Positions 16,229 to 24,652 of a stretch of 37,521 bases of DNA are shown piece after piece. The position numbers were made by a program, and so were the translations under genes. This DNA comes from an uncultured bacterium (GTDB lineage: Bacteria > Cyanobacteriota > Vampirovibrionia > Gastranaerophilales > Gastranaerophilaceae): positions 1-37,521 of the forward strand of contig CASEVT010000067.1 of NCBI GenBank assembly GCA_949291445.1. Direction: 5' to 3'. The notes under the pieces were generated by a model. It searched no databases. It was not told the origin of the DNA and was given only the letters and a program-made list of their open reading frames with translations. Each line of letters begins with the position of its first letter. Position 1 is the stretch's first letter.

Positions 16229-17752
16229 ATGGATAACAGAGTATTGTTGTGCATAATGGACGGATGGGGAATAAACAAGAATGGATGTCCCAAAGACGCA
16301 ACATTGAGTGCAAATACACCTAATTTTGATAAATTTAAAAAAGAAGAAAAATACACAGAAATATATGCAGACGGAGAGCATGTAGGATTGCCGGAAGGAC
16401 AAATGGGTAACTCTGAGGTCGGACATTTGAACCTTGGTGCAGGCAGAATTGTCTATCAAGAATTAACAAGGATAAACAAAGAAATTAAAGACGGGGAATT
16501 TTATAAAAACCCTGAATTTTTAAAAGCAATAAAGCATGTAAAGGAGAATAACTCGTCATTGCATCTTTTTGGATTGGTTAGCACAGGCGGGGTACACAGT
16601 TCACTGAACCATGTATTTGCATTGATAAAACTGGCAGCAGACCAAGGATTAAAGAAAGTTTACGTACATGCATTTTTGGACGGACGTGACACACCGCCAC
16701 AGAGTGCAGTTGAATTTTTAGCACAACTAGAAAACGAATTGAAGAAATACAATTTACCGCAAATTGCAACAATATCAGGTCGATACTACGCAATGGACAG
16801 AGACAATCGCTGGGACAGAATAGAAAAAGCGTACAATTGTCTTCTTTTGTGCGAAGGCAATAAGGCTGAATCATCGGAAAAAGCAATTAAATCTTCATAC
16901 GAAGAAGGAATCACCGATGAATTTGTTATTCCGACCTGTATAACCGGTGAAGAATCAAGAATTAAAGATAATGATTCAATAATATTCTTCAACTATCGAC
17001 CCGACAGAGCTCGTGAAATAACTAAGGCAATAATGTACAAGGACTTTGACGGATTTACGAGAAAAGTTGTAAGAAATAACCTTTATTACGTAATGTTTAC
17101 GCAATATGACGAAACATTTACATACCCTGTTGCATTTCCGCCGCAGAAATTGACGAATATACTGGGAGATGTACTTGATGCAAACGGTATTAAGCAGTTC
17201 AGAACAGCAGAAACAGAAAAATATGCTCATGTAACATTCTTTTTTAATGGTGGAATAGAAGAACCCAATAAACTTGAAACAAGAAAATTAATCGCATCAC
17301 CCAAAGTAGCTACCTATGACTTGCAACCGGAAATGAGCGCAGATATGGTGTGCGAAGAAGTGCTCAAGGCACTTGATAATCCGGAATACAAATTTATTCT
17401 TGTGAACTTTGCAAACCCTGATATGGTAGGTCATACAGGAATATTTAATGCAGCAGTTAAAGCAATAGAGACAGTAGATAAATGTGTTGGTAAAATTGCT
17501 CAAAAAGCAAAAGAAAAAGGAGTTGTAATGCTACTGACAGCAGATCACGGAAATGCAGAATGCATGGAAGACCCACAGACACATAAACCTTTTACTGCCC
17601 ACACAACCAATCCCGTTCCATTTTTAGTCATAAATGACCCGAGTGTAGAACTAAAAAGTACAGGCGCACTCTGTGATGTAGCTCCTACTGTGCTCAAAGT
17701 ACTAAACATTCAACAGCCACCAGAAATGAGCGGAACTTCACTTATCAAATAA
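16229..17752 (+). CDS. gpmI: 2,3-Bisphosphoglycerate-independent phosphoglycerate mutase
   Basis: A 507-residue cytoplasmic enzyme of glycolysis and gluconeogenesis that interconverts 3- and 2-phosphoglycerate through a phosphoserine. MDGWG near the start supplies the first metal-binding Asp, and MGNSEVGHLNLGAGR holds the catalytic Ser62. HAFLDGRDTPP, SGRYYAMDRDNRWDR and FFNYRPDRARE are substrate-domain signatures; FANPDMVGHTG and TADHGNAE supply the remaining Mn ligands. Length and motif order are complete. AAGGAGA lies 7 nt before the ATG. It is divergent from the MscS-type gene, and no other glycolytic gene is adjacent. An AT-only stem followed by ten T at about 17776-17799 may end its transcript. 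Confidence 0.98.
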   Translation: MDNRVLLCIMDGWGINKNGCPKDATLSANTPNFDKFKKEEKYTEIYADGEHVGLPEGQMGNSEVGHLNLGAGRIVYQELTRINKEIKDGEFYKNPEFLKAIKHVKENNSSLHLFGLVSTGGVHSSLNHVFALIKLAADQGLKKVYVHAFLDGRDTPPQSAVEFLAQLENELKKYNLPQIATISGRYYAMDRDNRWDRIEKAYNCLLLCEGNKAESSEKAIKSSYEEGITDEFVIPTCITGEESRIKDNDSIIFFNYRPDRAREITKAIMYKDFDGFTRKVVRNNLYYVMFTQYDETFTYPVAFPPQKLTNILGDVLDANGIKQFRTAETEKYAHVTFFFNGGIEEPNKLETRKLIASPKVATYDLQPEMSADMVCEEVLKALDNPEYKFILVNFANPDMVGHTGIFNAAVKAIETVDKCVGKIAQKAKEKGVVMLLTADHGNAECMEDPQTHKPFTAHTTNPVPFLVINDPSVELKSTGALCDVAPTVLKVLNIQQPPEMSGTSLIK

Positions 17753-17850
17753 TAAGATTTGTAAACAGTGTAATTAAATACGCAAATATTTTTTTTTTCA
17801 AACTTAAATCAGTATCACAAAATATACCACAACAACAAAGGAGAAAATTA

Positions 17851-18153
17851 ATGTCAATTACAGGTATCGGCAGAGATTTTATACCATCTCTGAAAGAATT
17901 AGAAAAAAGAGCAACACAAGCAAAATTTATTCCTAGTACAGCACCAATACAAGATGCCGCTAAATCAGCATTAAAAGTAGTAGAAGAATTACCAAAAGCT
18001 GTAGAAAGATATACATCGCCTTTCAATGTTACGAATGAATCAGCTGCAGAAATCAATAAATTAAAATCAGTTGCAGCAGATAAACTCTACTTCAATAATG
18101 CAATGAAAACTCGTGCCGACTGGGAATCTGTTAGCATTGAAGCAAAAAAGTAG
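17851..18153 (+). CDS. Small uncharacterised protein, 100 residues
   Basis: Not recognised. A strong AAAGGAG site 7 nt before the ATG and clean codon use support it as real. It begins MSITGIGRDFIPSLKELEKR and is mostly helical, with Ala/Lys/Glu-rich segments, no cysteine, no signal peptide and no membrane helix. It is likely a small soluble protein. It stands alone between gpmI and the corrinoid-protein genes, which have their own promoter just after it, so cotranscription with acsD is not required. Confidence 0.75.
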   Translation: MSITGIGRDFIPSLKELEKRATQAKFIPSTAPIQDAAKSALKVVEELPKAVERYTSPFNVTNESAAEINKLKSVAADKLYFNNAMKTRADWESVSIEAKK

Positions 18154-18171
18154 CAAAAAATCAGTAATTGA

Positions 18172-18200
18172 TTGACACAATTGCAATTAATTTTTAAGAT
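18172..18200 (+). promoter_or_regulatory. Strong promoter for acsD-acsC, predicted leaderless start
   Basis: TTGACA (18172-18177, perfect) and TAAGAT (18195-18200) with a 17-nt spacer. Only 6 nt (AGGTCT) separate the -10 box from the ATG at 18207, so transcription should begin at or next to the start codon. There is no room for a conventional ribosome binding site. Confidence 0.75.
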
Positions 18201-18206
18201 AGGTCT

Positions 18207-19106
18207 ATGAACACAGACCTATCTTTTAGTAATTACGAAATAAAGAAAAAAATAAGAACAGTAAAAGTCGGCTCCGTAAAAATAGGAGATGATTCGTCAT
18301 TCCCATTTCTAATAGAAAACGCCAATACAACGAAGCCGATTTTTGCAATAGAAATTCCATTTTTGCAAGACAATATCTATCCGGATTTTCTATATGAGCA
18401 ATATGGCACAAAGGATTTCTACAAAATACTTGATAAACTGCAAGAAACAAAAGCAGATGTAATCTCGATAAAGTTTAATACACAGGAAGAAGGACTCGAT
18501 ACCCTGCTGCAGATGCTACCTGCGGCATTTAGCCGTATAAACGAAATAAACAAAAAACGACTGATTTTAAGAGGAGCAAACAACACCCAAATCGACAAAA
18601 TACTCCTGCCCAAACTGTCAGCACTGGCGAAAAACGAGTCAATAATAGCCTTTGCAGATGAGTTCAGCTACGAAGAGATTGTGCCATCCATAGTAGAAAG
18701 AAATCATATACTGGTTTTAAGATCGCCAATAGACATAAATCTGGCAAAGGAATTGAATATACTATGTACAGACAAAGGACTTTCACCTGACAGAATCATA
18801 ATCGATCCTGATATGGGAGGACTGGGATACGGAATAGAATACGGTTACAGCATTATAGAAAGGATCAAGCAGGCAGGATTTGACGGAGACACAATGTTAA
18901 ACATGCCAATAGCTGCATTCATAGGCGAAGAGTCATACAAGGCAAAAGAAGCAAAAAGTGATAAATTTGACAAAAACTGGGGAGATTTTAACCAGAGAGC
19001 AAAACTCTGGGAGCTATCTGCCGCATCAGCAATTGTAACAGCAGGAGCAAACCTTATAGTTGTGTGGAATACCGAAACAATAGACACTTTGAAAGAGATT
19101 ATATAA
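18207..19106 (+). CDS. acsD: Corrinoid iron-sulfur protein, small (delta) subunit, AcsD/CdhD-like
   Basis: A 299-residue TIM-barrel protein of the acetyl-CoA synthase delta family. Diagnostic text includes VKVGSVKIGDDSSFPFL at the start, IDPDMGGLGYGIEYGYSIIERI in the middle, and PIAAFIGEESYKAKEA then WELSAASAIVTAGANLIVVW near the end. With AcsC it forms the heterodimer that carries a cobamide; the delta barrel caps the corrinoid during methyl transfer. The acsC ATG follows its stop with no gap, as expected for a 1:1 complex. No acsA, acsB or acsE lies in the window, so the normal Wood-Ljungdahl context is missing. The start ATG coincides with the predicted transcription start. Confidence 0.88.
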   Translation: MNTDLSFSNYEIKKKIRTVKVGSVKIGDDSSFPFLIENANTTKPIFAIEIPFLQDNIYPDFLYEQYGTKDFYKILDKLQETKADVISIKFNTQEEGLDTLLQMLPAAFSRINEINKKRLILRGANNTQIDKILLPKLSALAKNESIIAFADEFSYEEIVPSIVERNHILVLRSPIDINLAKELNILCTDKGLSPDRIIIDPDMGGLGYGIEYGYSIIERIKQAGFDGDTMLNMPIAAFIGEESYKAKEAKSDKFDKNWGDFNQRAKLWELSAASAIVTAGANLIVVWNTETIDTLKEII

Positions 19107-20324
19107 ATGGATTTAACAGGACTACAAATATTCAAATATCTTCCTGCAGCAAAAAAAGCTGCAGAATCTAATTGTAAAAAATGCGGATATCCAACCTGTA
19201 TGGCATTTGCACTAAAACTTGCAAAAAAGCAAGCAGATATTGAAAAATGCCCATTTGTCCCCCAAGAACTTACAGAAAAATTCATAGAATCAACAAAGGT
19301 ACAACAACACGAAATAGAAATTTCTGAAAACCTGAAGACAGGCGGCGAAAATGTCATGTTCCGTCACGACAAAACATTTGTAAACAGAACAGTTTTAGCG
19401 ATTAAGCTTGATACAAAGGACAAAGATTTCGAAAGCAAACTTGATGAAATTAAAAATTTTAATATAACAAGAGTAGGCGAAACATTCAAAATTGATGCAA
19501 TCTGGCTTGAAAACGCGACAGAACAAGCTATAGAAAAAATAAACCCCATCCCTATCCTAAACTCGCAAAATGCGAAGTACAAAATAATATCAGGCAGCAC
19601 AATTGAAGAACTTGCACAAAACTCAGCAACCTCAGATGCAAAACAGAAAATTCTAAACCTAAACATAGACAAAAAATCAACAGCACAAGTAATAGAAGAG
19701 CTCACACAAATAAGAAGACAAGCAGTGATTAATCGCTATGAACCGCTTACATACCCTGTTTTAGTAAAATTAACAGACAAAGAATCAAGCCTGAACAGAA
19801 CCTGCGCGCTGGCATCAATGCTAATATGCAGATATGCAAATGTAATAGTCTTAGACAATTTTAATCCTGCACTTCTGAGCACACTGCTAACACTCAGACA
19901 AAACATTTACACAAACCCCCAAAAACCGCTTCAAGTAGAATCGAAAGTTTATGAGTTTAACGAGCCGGATGAAAATTCCATTGTGCTTATGACGACAAAT
20001 TTTGCACTAACATATTTTGCGGTTGCAAATGAGCTGGAATCTATGCCATTCAGCTCATATTTAATAGTTACACCCTCAGACGGAATGAGCGTTCTAACCG
20101 CTTGGTCGGCAGATAAGTTTAATGCGCAAATAGTTGCAAAAATGATGTCTGAAATAAAGCTTGAGGAAAAAGTAAAGAACAAAGAAATAATAATTCCGGG
20201 ACTGCTGTCGCACATGAAAGAAGAATTGGAAGAAGCGCTTCCGCAATGGAAAATTGTTGTAGGAACGATAGAAGCTGTACAACTCTACGACTTCATAAAA
20301 AACAGAGAACAAGACAGCTACTAA
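19107..20324 (+). CDS. acsC: Corrinoid iron-sulfur protein, large (gamma) subunit, AcsC/CdhE-like
   Basis: A 405-residue protein. The N-terminal cluster domain keeps all four ligands, C23-x2-C26-x4-C31-x16-C48 (NCKKCGYPTCMAFALKLAKK), which holds a 4Fe-4S cluster used to reactivate oxidised cobalamin. A central barrel follows, then a C-terminal corrinoid-binding region (MTTNFALTYFAVANELES, VTPSDGMSVLTAWSADKF, EIIIPGLLSHMKEELEE). Moorella AcsC is about 446 residues, so this one is somewhat short, mainly in the middle. The retained ligands argue for a working methyl carrier. The methyl donor and acceptor are unknown here; a methionine-forming role like that described for Dehalococcoides is a possibility. 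Its TAA stop overlaps the tmk stop. Confidence 0.88.
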   Translation: MDLTGLQIFKYLPAAKKAAESNCKKCGYPTCMAFALKLAKKQADIEKCPFVPQELTEKFIESTKVQQHEIEISENLKTGGENVMFRHDKTFVNRTVLAIKLDTKDKDFESKLDEIKNFNITRVGETFKIDAIWLENATEQAIEKINPIPILNSQNAKYKIISGSTIEELAQNSATSDAKQKILNLNIDKKSTAQVIEELTQIRRQAVINRYEPLTYPVLVKLTDKESSLNRTCALASMLICRYANVIVLDNFNPALLSTLLTLRQNIYTNPQKPLQVESKVYEFNEPDENSIVLMTTNFALTYFAVANELESMPFSSYLIVTPSDGMSVLTAWSADKFNAQIVAKMMSEIKLEEKVKNKEIIIPGLLSHMKEELEEALPQWKIVVGTIEAVQLYDFIKNREQDSY

Positions 20325-20932
20325 ATAAAATCATCAATAATAGACTTAACACTTTCAAAAACGACATCGACCGGGGGATTTGCATCAACAACCTTGACAC
20401 GCAAAGGTTCAGATTTTGCAATCTGCAAGTAGCCGTTTCGAACGCGGGCATGAAAATCAATCCCCTCAGACTCCAATCGATCTTTTTGTGCACCAACTCT
20501 CTGTTGGGCAATTTCAGAATCAACATCAAAAACAATAGTTAAATCCGGCAGCAAAGAATCGGTAGCAAGGTTGTTCAAATACTGAATTTGAGATATATCG
20601 ACCCCTTTACCGTAGCCCTGATAAGCAACGGTAGAATCGGTATACCTGTCACACACAACAATTTTTCCTTGCTGAATAGCAGGTTTAATGACAGTATCAA
20701 CATGCTGAGCGCGATCCGCAAAAAACAGAAAAGACTCACACTTAGAAGACACAAAGCCGTCGTAGTGAAGCAAAATTTCTCTTAATTCAAGTCCCAATTG
20801 AGCCCCACCGGGTTCTCTGGTGAGCAACACATCAGCCCCCATATCACGAAGATATTGAGCAATCAAATTGAGCTGTGTGGTTTTTCCGCAGCCGTCAGCA
20901 CCTTCAACTGTAATAAACAGACCTTTTTTCAT
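20321..20932 (-). CDS. tmk: Thymidylate kinase
   Basis: A 203-residue P-loop kinase that phosphorylates dTMP to dTDP. It has the ATP loop EGADGCGKTTQ (residues 8-18), the LTREPGGAQLG substrate motif, FFADRAQHVD, the DRYTDSTVAYQGYGKG block with the DRY catalytic signature, and a lid region (VGAQKDRLESEG). Length and motif order are complete. It begins 2 nt after the serS stop (no ribosome site of its own is obvious), so translation is probably coupled to serS. It is convergent with acsC, with which it shares stop-codon bases. Confidence 0.97.
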   Translation of the reverse strand: MKKGLFITVEGADGCGKTTQLNLIAQYLRDMGADVLLTREPGGAQLGLELREILLHYDGFVSSKCESFLFFADRAQHVDTVIKPAIQQGKIVVCDRYTDSTVAYQGYGKGVDISQIQYLNNLATDSLLPDLTIVFDVDSEIAQQRVGAQKDRLESEGIDFHARVRNGYLQIAKSEPLRVKVVDANPPVDVVFESVKSIIDDFI

Positions 20933-20934
20933 AA

Positions 20935-22200
20935 CTAAATTTTATCAAATCCCGTGTACTTATGAAGCGGAGCAGGAATCAAAACAGAACCGTCTTCTTG
21001 TTGAAAATTTTCAACAATAGCTGCAAAAGTTCTACCCACAGCAAGCCCAGAACCATTCATAGTGTAGCAATAATTAACTTTGCCGGTAGATTTACTTCTG
21101 TATTTCAAACCGGCTCTTCTCGCTTGAAAATCACCAAAAACTGAGCAACTTGAGATTTCTTTATAGTTATTGTAAGAAGGCATCCAAACCTCCAGATCAT
21201 AGCATTTTCTGGCAGAAAAACCGATATCGCCGGAAGAAAGCTCAACTCTACGGTAAGGTAAACCTAATATTTCCAGAGCCTCCTCAGCATCACGAGTAAG
21301 TTTTTCGTGTTCTTCAGGAGCTTGCTCGGGTGTAGTCAACTTAACCAACTCAACCTTGTTAAACTGGTGAACACGAATCAACCCTCTTGTATCCTTACCG
21401 GCAGAACCCGCTTCTCTTCTAAAACAAGGAGTATAAGCCGTCATACAACGGGGCAAGTCATCTTCAGACAGAATCTCGTTTGAATAAATATTGGTAACAG
21501 GAACCTCAGCCGTCGGAATAAGATACAAATCCTCATCCACACACTTATACATATCCTCGGCAAATTTAGGAAGCTGACCGGTACCGGTCATTGCAGCGGA
21601 ATTAACCAATACAGGAGGCAAAATTTCTTCATAACCGTGTTTAGAGGTATGTAAATCTAAAAAGAAGTTTATGATAGCACGCTCAAGTTGAGCACCCTTG
21701 TTTTTATAGATATAAAAGCGAGATTGAGAAATTTTCACTCCTCGCTCGAAATCAACAATATTTTTATCTGTAACAATGTCCCAGTGCGGTTTTTGTTCAA
21801 AAGTCGGTTTAACAACATCGCCAACCACTTTCACAACACGATTATAATCTTCATTAGGACCGATAGGAATATTTTCATCTGGAATATTTGGAATATTTAG
21901 CAGCAACTGTTTTTGTTTAGCATCCAGATTATTCTCAGATTCTTCAAGCTCCTTAATTTTTTCTCCGAGCAGACGAACCTCATTTTGAATAGAATCAGTA
22001 TCGAGACCCTGTTTTTTCAATTCACCGATTTTTTGTGATTCAGATTTTCTTTTTGCGCGAAGCTCATCTGCAGCAGTTTGAACTTTTCTGCGCTCAACAT
22101 CGATTGCCAAAACCTCATCTACAGACAAATCAGGATTTCTTCTCTTTAACAATTCATTAATTTTTTCAGGGTTTTCTCTAACTAATTTAATATCCAACAT
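20935..22200 (-). CDS. serS: Seryl-tRNA synthetase
   Basis: A 421-residue class II synthetase. The start at 22200 gives MLDIKLVRENPEKINELL, which is the standard opening of SerRS; an in-frame ATG at 22224 would add eight residues outside the family pattern. Residues ~30-100 form the antiparallel coiled-coil arm that grips the long variable arm of tRNA-Ser. Motif 2 appears in CFRREAGSAGKDTRGLIRVHQF and motif 3 in NGSGLAVGRTFAAIVEN; TAEVPVTN and SGDIGFSARKCYDLEVW line the active site. It leads a serS-tmk operon. Confidence 0.98.
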   Translation of the reverse strand: MLDIKLVRENPEKINELLKRRNPDLSVDEVLAIDVERRKVQTAADELRAKRKSESQKIGELKKQGLDTDSIQNEVRLLGEKIKELEESENNLDAKQKQLLLNIPNIPDENIPIGPNEDYNRVVKVVGDVVKPTFEQKPHWDIVTDKNIVDFERGVKISQSRFYIYKNKGAQLERAIINFFLDLHTSKHGYEEILPPVLVNSAAMTGTGQLPKFAEDMYKCVDEDLYLIPTAEVPVTNIYSNEILSEDDLPRCMTAYTPCFRREAGSAGKDTRGLIRVHQFNKVELVKLTTPEQAPEEHEKLTRDAEEALEILGLPYRRVELSSGDIGFSARKCYDLEVWMPSYNNYKEISSCSVFGDFQARRAGLKYRSKSTGKVNYCYTMNGSGLAVGRTFAAIVENFQQEDGSVLIPAPLHKYTGFDKI

Positions 22201-22287
22201 GATTAAAAACCGTCCTATATACACTACATATCCTAATTTTAGTAAAAACGCATTGAAAAATCCAGAAAATTTATTAAAATATAATTA

Positions 22288-22860
22288 ATGTTCAAACAAT
22301 TACTAAAAGCAGTTTTTATAATAACAATAGCAGCAGCAGTCACAATGTCTGCAAGTTCGGAAACGAACTTGCGTGACTACAAAGCAATTTCACTGGTTAA
22401 AGGTTCGTTTTTAAAAGCGGTAAGTTTAAGGGAAATATCAACATCAACGGCAAAAGTTGGAGATATAGAATATTTCATCAATCCCGAAGATGTATACATC
22501 GGTGAAACTAACGTAATCCCGAAAAATTCCATCTATATAGGTAAAGTGGAAAGCGTTACCGAAGCGGTGGAAGGTGTAAATGCAGCAATGAAAATAAAAA
22601 TTATAAAGCTAAAAACAACAAAAGATGTAGTATACGACATGGACGCATATGTTTATTGGAAAGGTACAACAACAATAGGCGGAGATCTGGCTCAATCAGA
22701 ATTTTACGTAAAAATGCCCCACTACACGACGTCAATGCCCAAAGGAGTCTTACAACTTGTTCCAACAAGTATCAGATACTTTGGCGAACCAAGAGCAATA
22801 AAAGCCGGCGAGGAAGTTACTTTCATTATGAACAAGAATATCCCACTCTACGGAAATTAG
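22288..22860 (+). CDS. Exported uncharacterised protein, 190 residues
   Basis: Starts with a signal peptide (MFKQLLKAVFIITIAAAVTMSASS) and continues as a beta-rich domain (GDIEYFINPEDVYIGE, IPKNSIYIGKVESVTEAVEGVNAAMKIKI, VYDMDAYVYWKG). No cysteine or lipobox follows the signal, so it is probably a soluble periplasmic protein. I do not recognise the family. No ribosome site is visible; a TTGAAA-16-TAAAAT promoter (22253-22280) ends 7 nt before the ATG, so this transcript may also be leaderless. It is divergent from serS and 151 bp upstream of ssb. Confidence 0.8.
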   Translation: MFKQLLKAVFIITIAAAVTMSASSETNLRDYKAISLVKGSFLKAVSLREISTSTAKVGDIEYFINPEDVYIGETNVIPKNSIYIGKVESVTEAVEGVNAAMKIKIIKLKTTKDVVYDMDAYVYWKGTTTIGGDLAQSEFYVKMPHYTTSMPKGVLQLVPTSIRYFGEPRAIKAGEEVTFIMNKNIPLYGN

Positions 22861-22945
22861 TGTTATTCCCCCATCAAATCCAAAAACTAAAGAAAAAAGA
22901 TTGCATAAAATATTCTGTACAAACGTAACAATTTAAAATATATAA

Positions 22946-22975
22946 TTGTTATTAAGGATGATTTTAAAATATAAT
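22946..22975 (+). promoter_or_regulatory. Probable ssb promoter with overlapping inverted repeat
   Basis: TTGTTA (22946-22951) and TATAAT (22970-22975), spacer 18 nt. The -35 box overlaps the right arm of the inverted repeat AACAATT-N10-AATTGTT (22927-22950), a possible operator. An AAAGGG site precedes the ssb ATG. Confidence 0.55.
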
Positions 22976-23011
22976 GAATTGAAGCGTAATGACAATAAAG
23001 GGATTTAATAA

Positions 23012-23341
23012 ATGGTTAACTCAGTAGTATTAGTCGGAAGAGCCGGTCAAGATCCGGAAATGAAATACTTTGAATCAGGAAAAGTCAAGACGACCTTTTC
23101 ACTCGCCGTAAACAGATGGGATTATAAAACGAAGGAAGAAACAACAGACTGGTTCAACGTAGAATTGTGGGACAAATTGGCAGAAGTAGCCGGTGAATAC
23201 GTAAAGAAAGGCAAACAGGTTGCAATAGACGGAAGACTGGCAAGCAGCAAATGGACAGACGCAACAGGCAACCCCAGAGAAAGATTTTTTATTCGAGCAA
23301 CAAATCTAAGACTTTTATCAGCAGGAAAAGCACAGGAATAA
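23012..23341 (+). CDS. ssb: Single-stranded DNA-binding protein, short tail-less form
   Basis: A 109-residue OB-fold protein. MVNSVVLVGRAGQDPEMKYFESGK, FSLAVNRW, DWFNVELWDKLAEVAGEYVKKG and DGRLASSKW are the standard SSB core. It ends soon after the fold (RLLSAGKAQE) and has neither the Gly/Pro-rich linker nor the acidic DDDIPF tip that recruits repair and replication partners in most bacteria. This short layout, and the wording YFESG...ELWGK/DK...AEVAG, is typical of cyanobacterial SSBs. It leads a likely operon: the next gene starts 4 nt after its stop. A second, tailed SSB elsewhere in the genome would not be surprising. Confidence 0.95.
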   Translation: MVNSVVLVGRAGQDPEMKYFESGKVKTTFSLAVNRWDYKTKEETTDWFNVELWDKLAEVAGEYVKKGKQVAIDGRLASSKWTDATGNPRERFFIRATNLRLLSAGKAQE

Positions 23342-23344
23342 TCG

Positions 23345-24652
23345 ATGTTCGTATCTAATAATATAGGCATAGTGGCGGACGATCTGACAGGTGCAGATGA
23401 TACAGCGTTGCAATTTCACATAAGAGGCGCAAACACCCAGATCATACTTGACTACACAGTTATGCCGGAGAACAAACTAAGCACCCAGACATGGGCAATT
23501 TCTACAGAGACAAGGAATCTGGATGCCGAAACCGCAATATTGAGGACAAAAGAAGCAACAAAAATGCTAAGAGACAACCTCAATGTGGAATACTTTTACA
23601 AAAAAATGGATTCGACTCTAAGAGGCAATATTGCGGCAGAATGTCTTGCAATGCTTGAAGTATTGGAATGGGATGCGGCAGTAGTCATTCCCGCATTTCC
23701 TCAAGAAGGACGCGTAACGATAGGCGGATACCATCTGTTAAAAGGAGTTCCCATAGAAAGAACTGAAATGGCAAGGGATCCGCTATTCCCGATATATGAA
23801 TCACATATTCCGACAATTCTTGAAAAACAACTTGATGAAGAACACCATGACCTTATAGGACAGTTGGAATTAAGAACAATAGTTAAAGGTGCAGGTCCAA
23901 TATTACAAAAACTAAACGAGCTTATTTCAAATGGAAAAAAACTCATTGTTGCCGATGCCATGTCGACAACAGACATTGAGCAAGTAGTACTTGCAATGGA
24001 GAAAAGCAGCTATAATATATTACCCTGTGGTTCAGCCGGCTGCGCACAGGTACTGGGGAACATCTGGCTCCCTGAAACAAAAAAGGAACAAGTAATTAAC
24101 TCAATCCCCAAAATGCCCAAACTAATAGTATCAGGAAGTGCAACACAAATTACTGCCGCACAAATACAGAAACTTTCGGATAGTGATGACATAGAAAATA
24201 CCTATTTCATCTCTCTTAAGCTGGAAGACATACTGAAGGGCGTAAGCGAAGAAATAGTCGAAAGAATCTCAAAGAATCTGGTGAAAGATAATGTAGTAGT
24301 AGTTCACACATCAGATCTAACAGTTGATTCAAAGGTATTGGGGCAAATATTGTTTGAAAATGAACTTTCGAAAGTTCAACTTCTTTCAAAGATTTGTGAC
24401 TATCTGGCAACACTTACTAAAAAAGTTATTTTCGATAAAGACGTAATCTTATTAACAATAGGCGGAGACACCTCATTCAGATGCTGCAAATCGATTGGAA
24501 GCAACAACTTGCAGGTAATTGATGCGGTATGTCCTGCAATACCTTTGTGTATGGACATTAAAGCCCAATGGATTGTTACAAAATCAGGCAACGTCGGTAA
24601 CGCAAACACATTAATCGATATTTTGAAGTATTTTGAAAAACATGAAGAATAG
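23345..24652 (+). CDS. DUF1537 four-carbon sugar-acid kinase family protein
   Basis: A 435-residue two-domain kinase. The N-terminal domain shows GIVADDLTGADDTALQF, KKMDSTLRGNIAAE and IPAFPQEGRVTIGGYHLL followed by ARDPLFP; the C-terminal nucleotide domain has LTIGGDTSF and the closing KSGNVGN. Characterised members (OtnK, DtnK) phosphorylate D-erythronate or D-threonate at O4. The following gene overlaps it by 11 nt and is PdxA-like, the same pairing used for D-threonate breakdown to dihydroxyacetone phosphate. The kinase substrate here is inferred from that pairing. The sugar-acid dehydrogenase, aldolase and transporter that often go with it are absent. The start is 4 nt after ssb. Confidence 0.88.
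   Translation: MFVSNNIGIVADDLTGADDTALQFHIRGANTQIILDYTVMPENKLSTQTWAISTETRNLDAETAILRTKEATKMLRDNLNVEYFYKKMDSTLRGNIAAECLAMLEVLEWDAAVVIPAFPQEGRVTIGGYHLLKGVPIERTEMARDPLFPIYESHIPTILEKQLDEEHHDLIGQLELRTIVKGAGPILQKLNELISNGKKLIVADAMSTTDIEQVVLAMEKSSYNILPCGSAGCAQVLGNIWLPETKKEQVINSIPKMPKLIVSGSATQITAAQIQKLSDSDDIENTYFISLKLEDILKGVSEEIVERISKNLVKDNVVVVHTSDLTVDSKVLGQILFENELSKVQLLSKICDYLATLTKKVIFDKDVILLTIGGDTSFRCCKSIGSNNLQVIDAVCPAIPLCMDIKAQWIVTKSGNVGNANTLIDILKYFEKHEE

Noticed and set aside
16066-16356. Longer N-terminus of the MscS-type channel (starts at 16185 or beyond)
   Set aside because: The part beyond 16229 is antisense to gpmI, there is no ribosome site at 16185, and the shorter form matches family length. 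The 16185 start is not fully excluded.
18207-19106. Dihydropteroate synthase or MetH pterin domain as identity of the TIM barrel
   Set aside because: The fold is related, but the LGYGIEYGYSIIERI and WELSAASAIVTAGA text and the adjacent AcsC point to AcsD.
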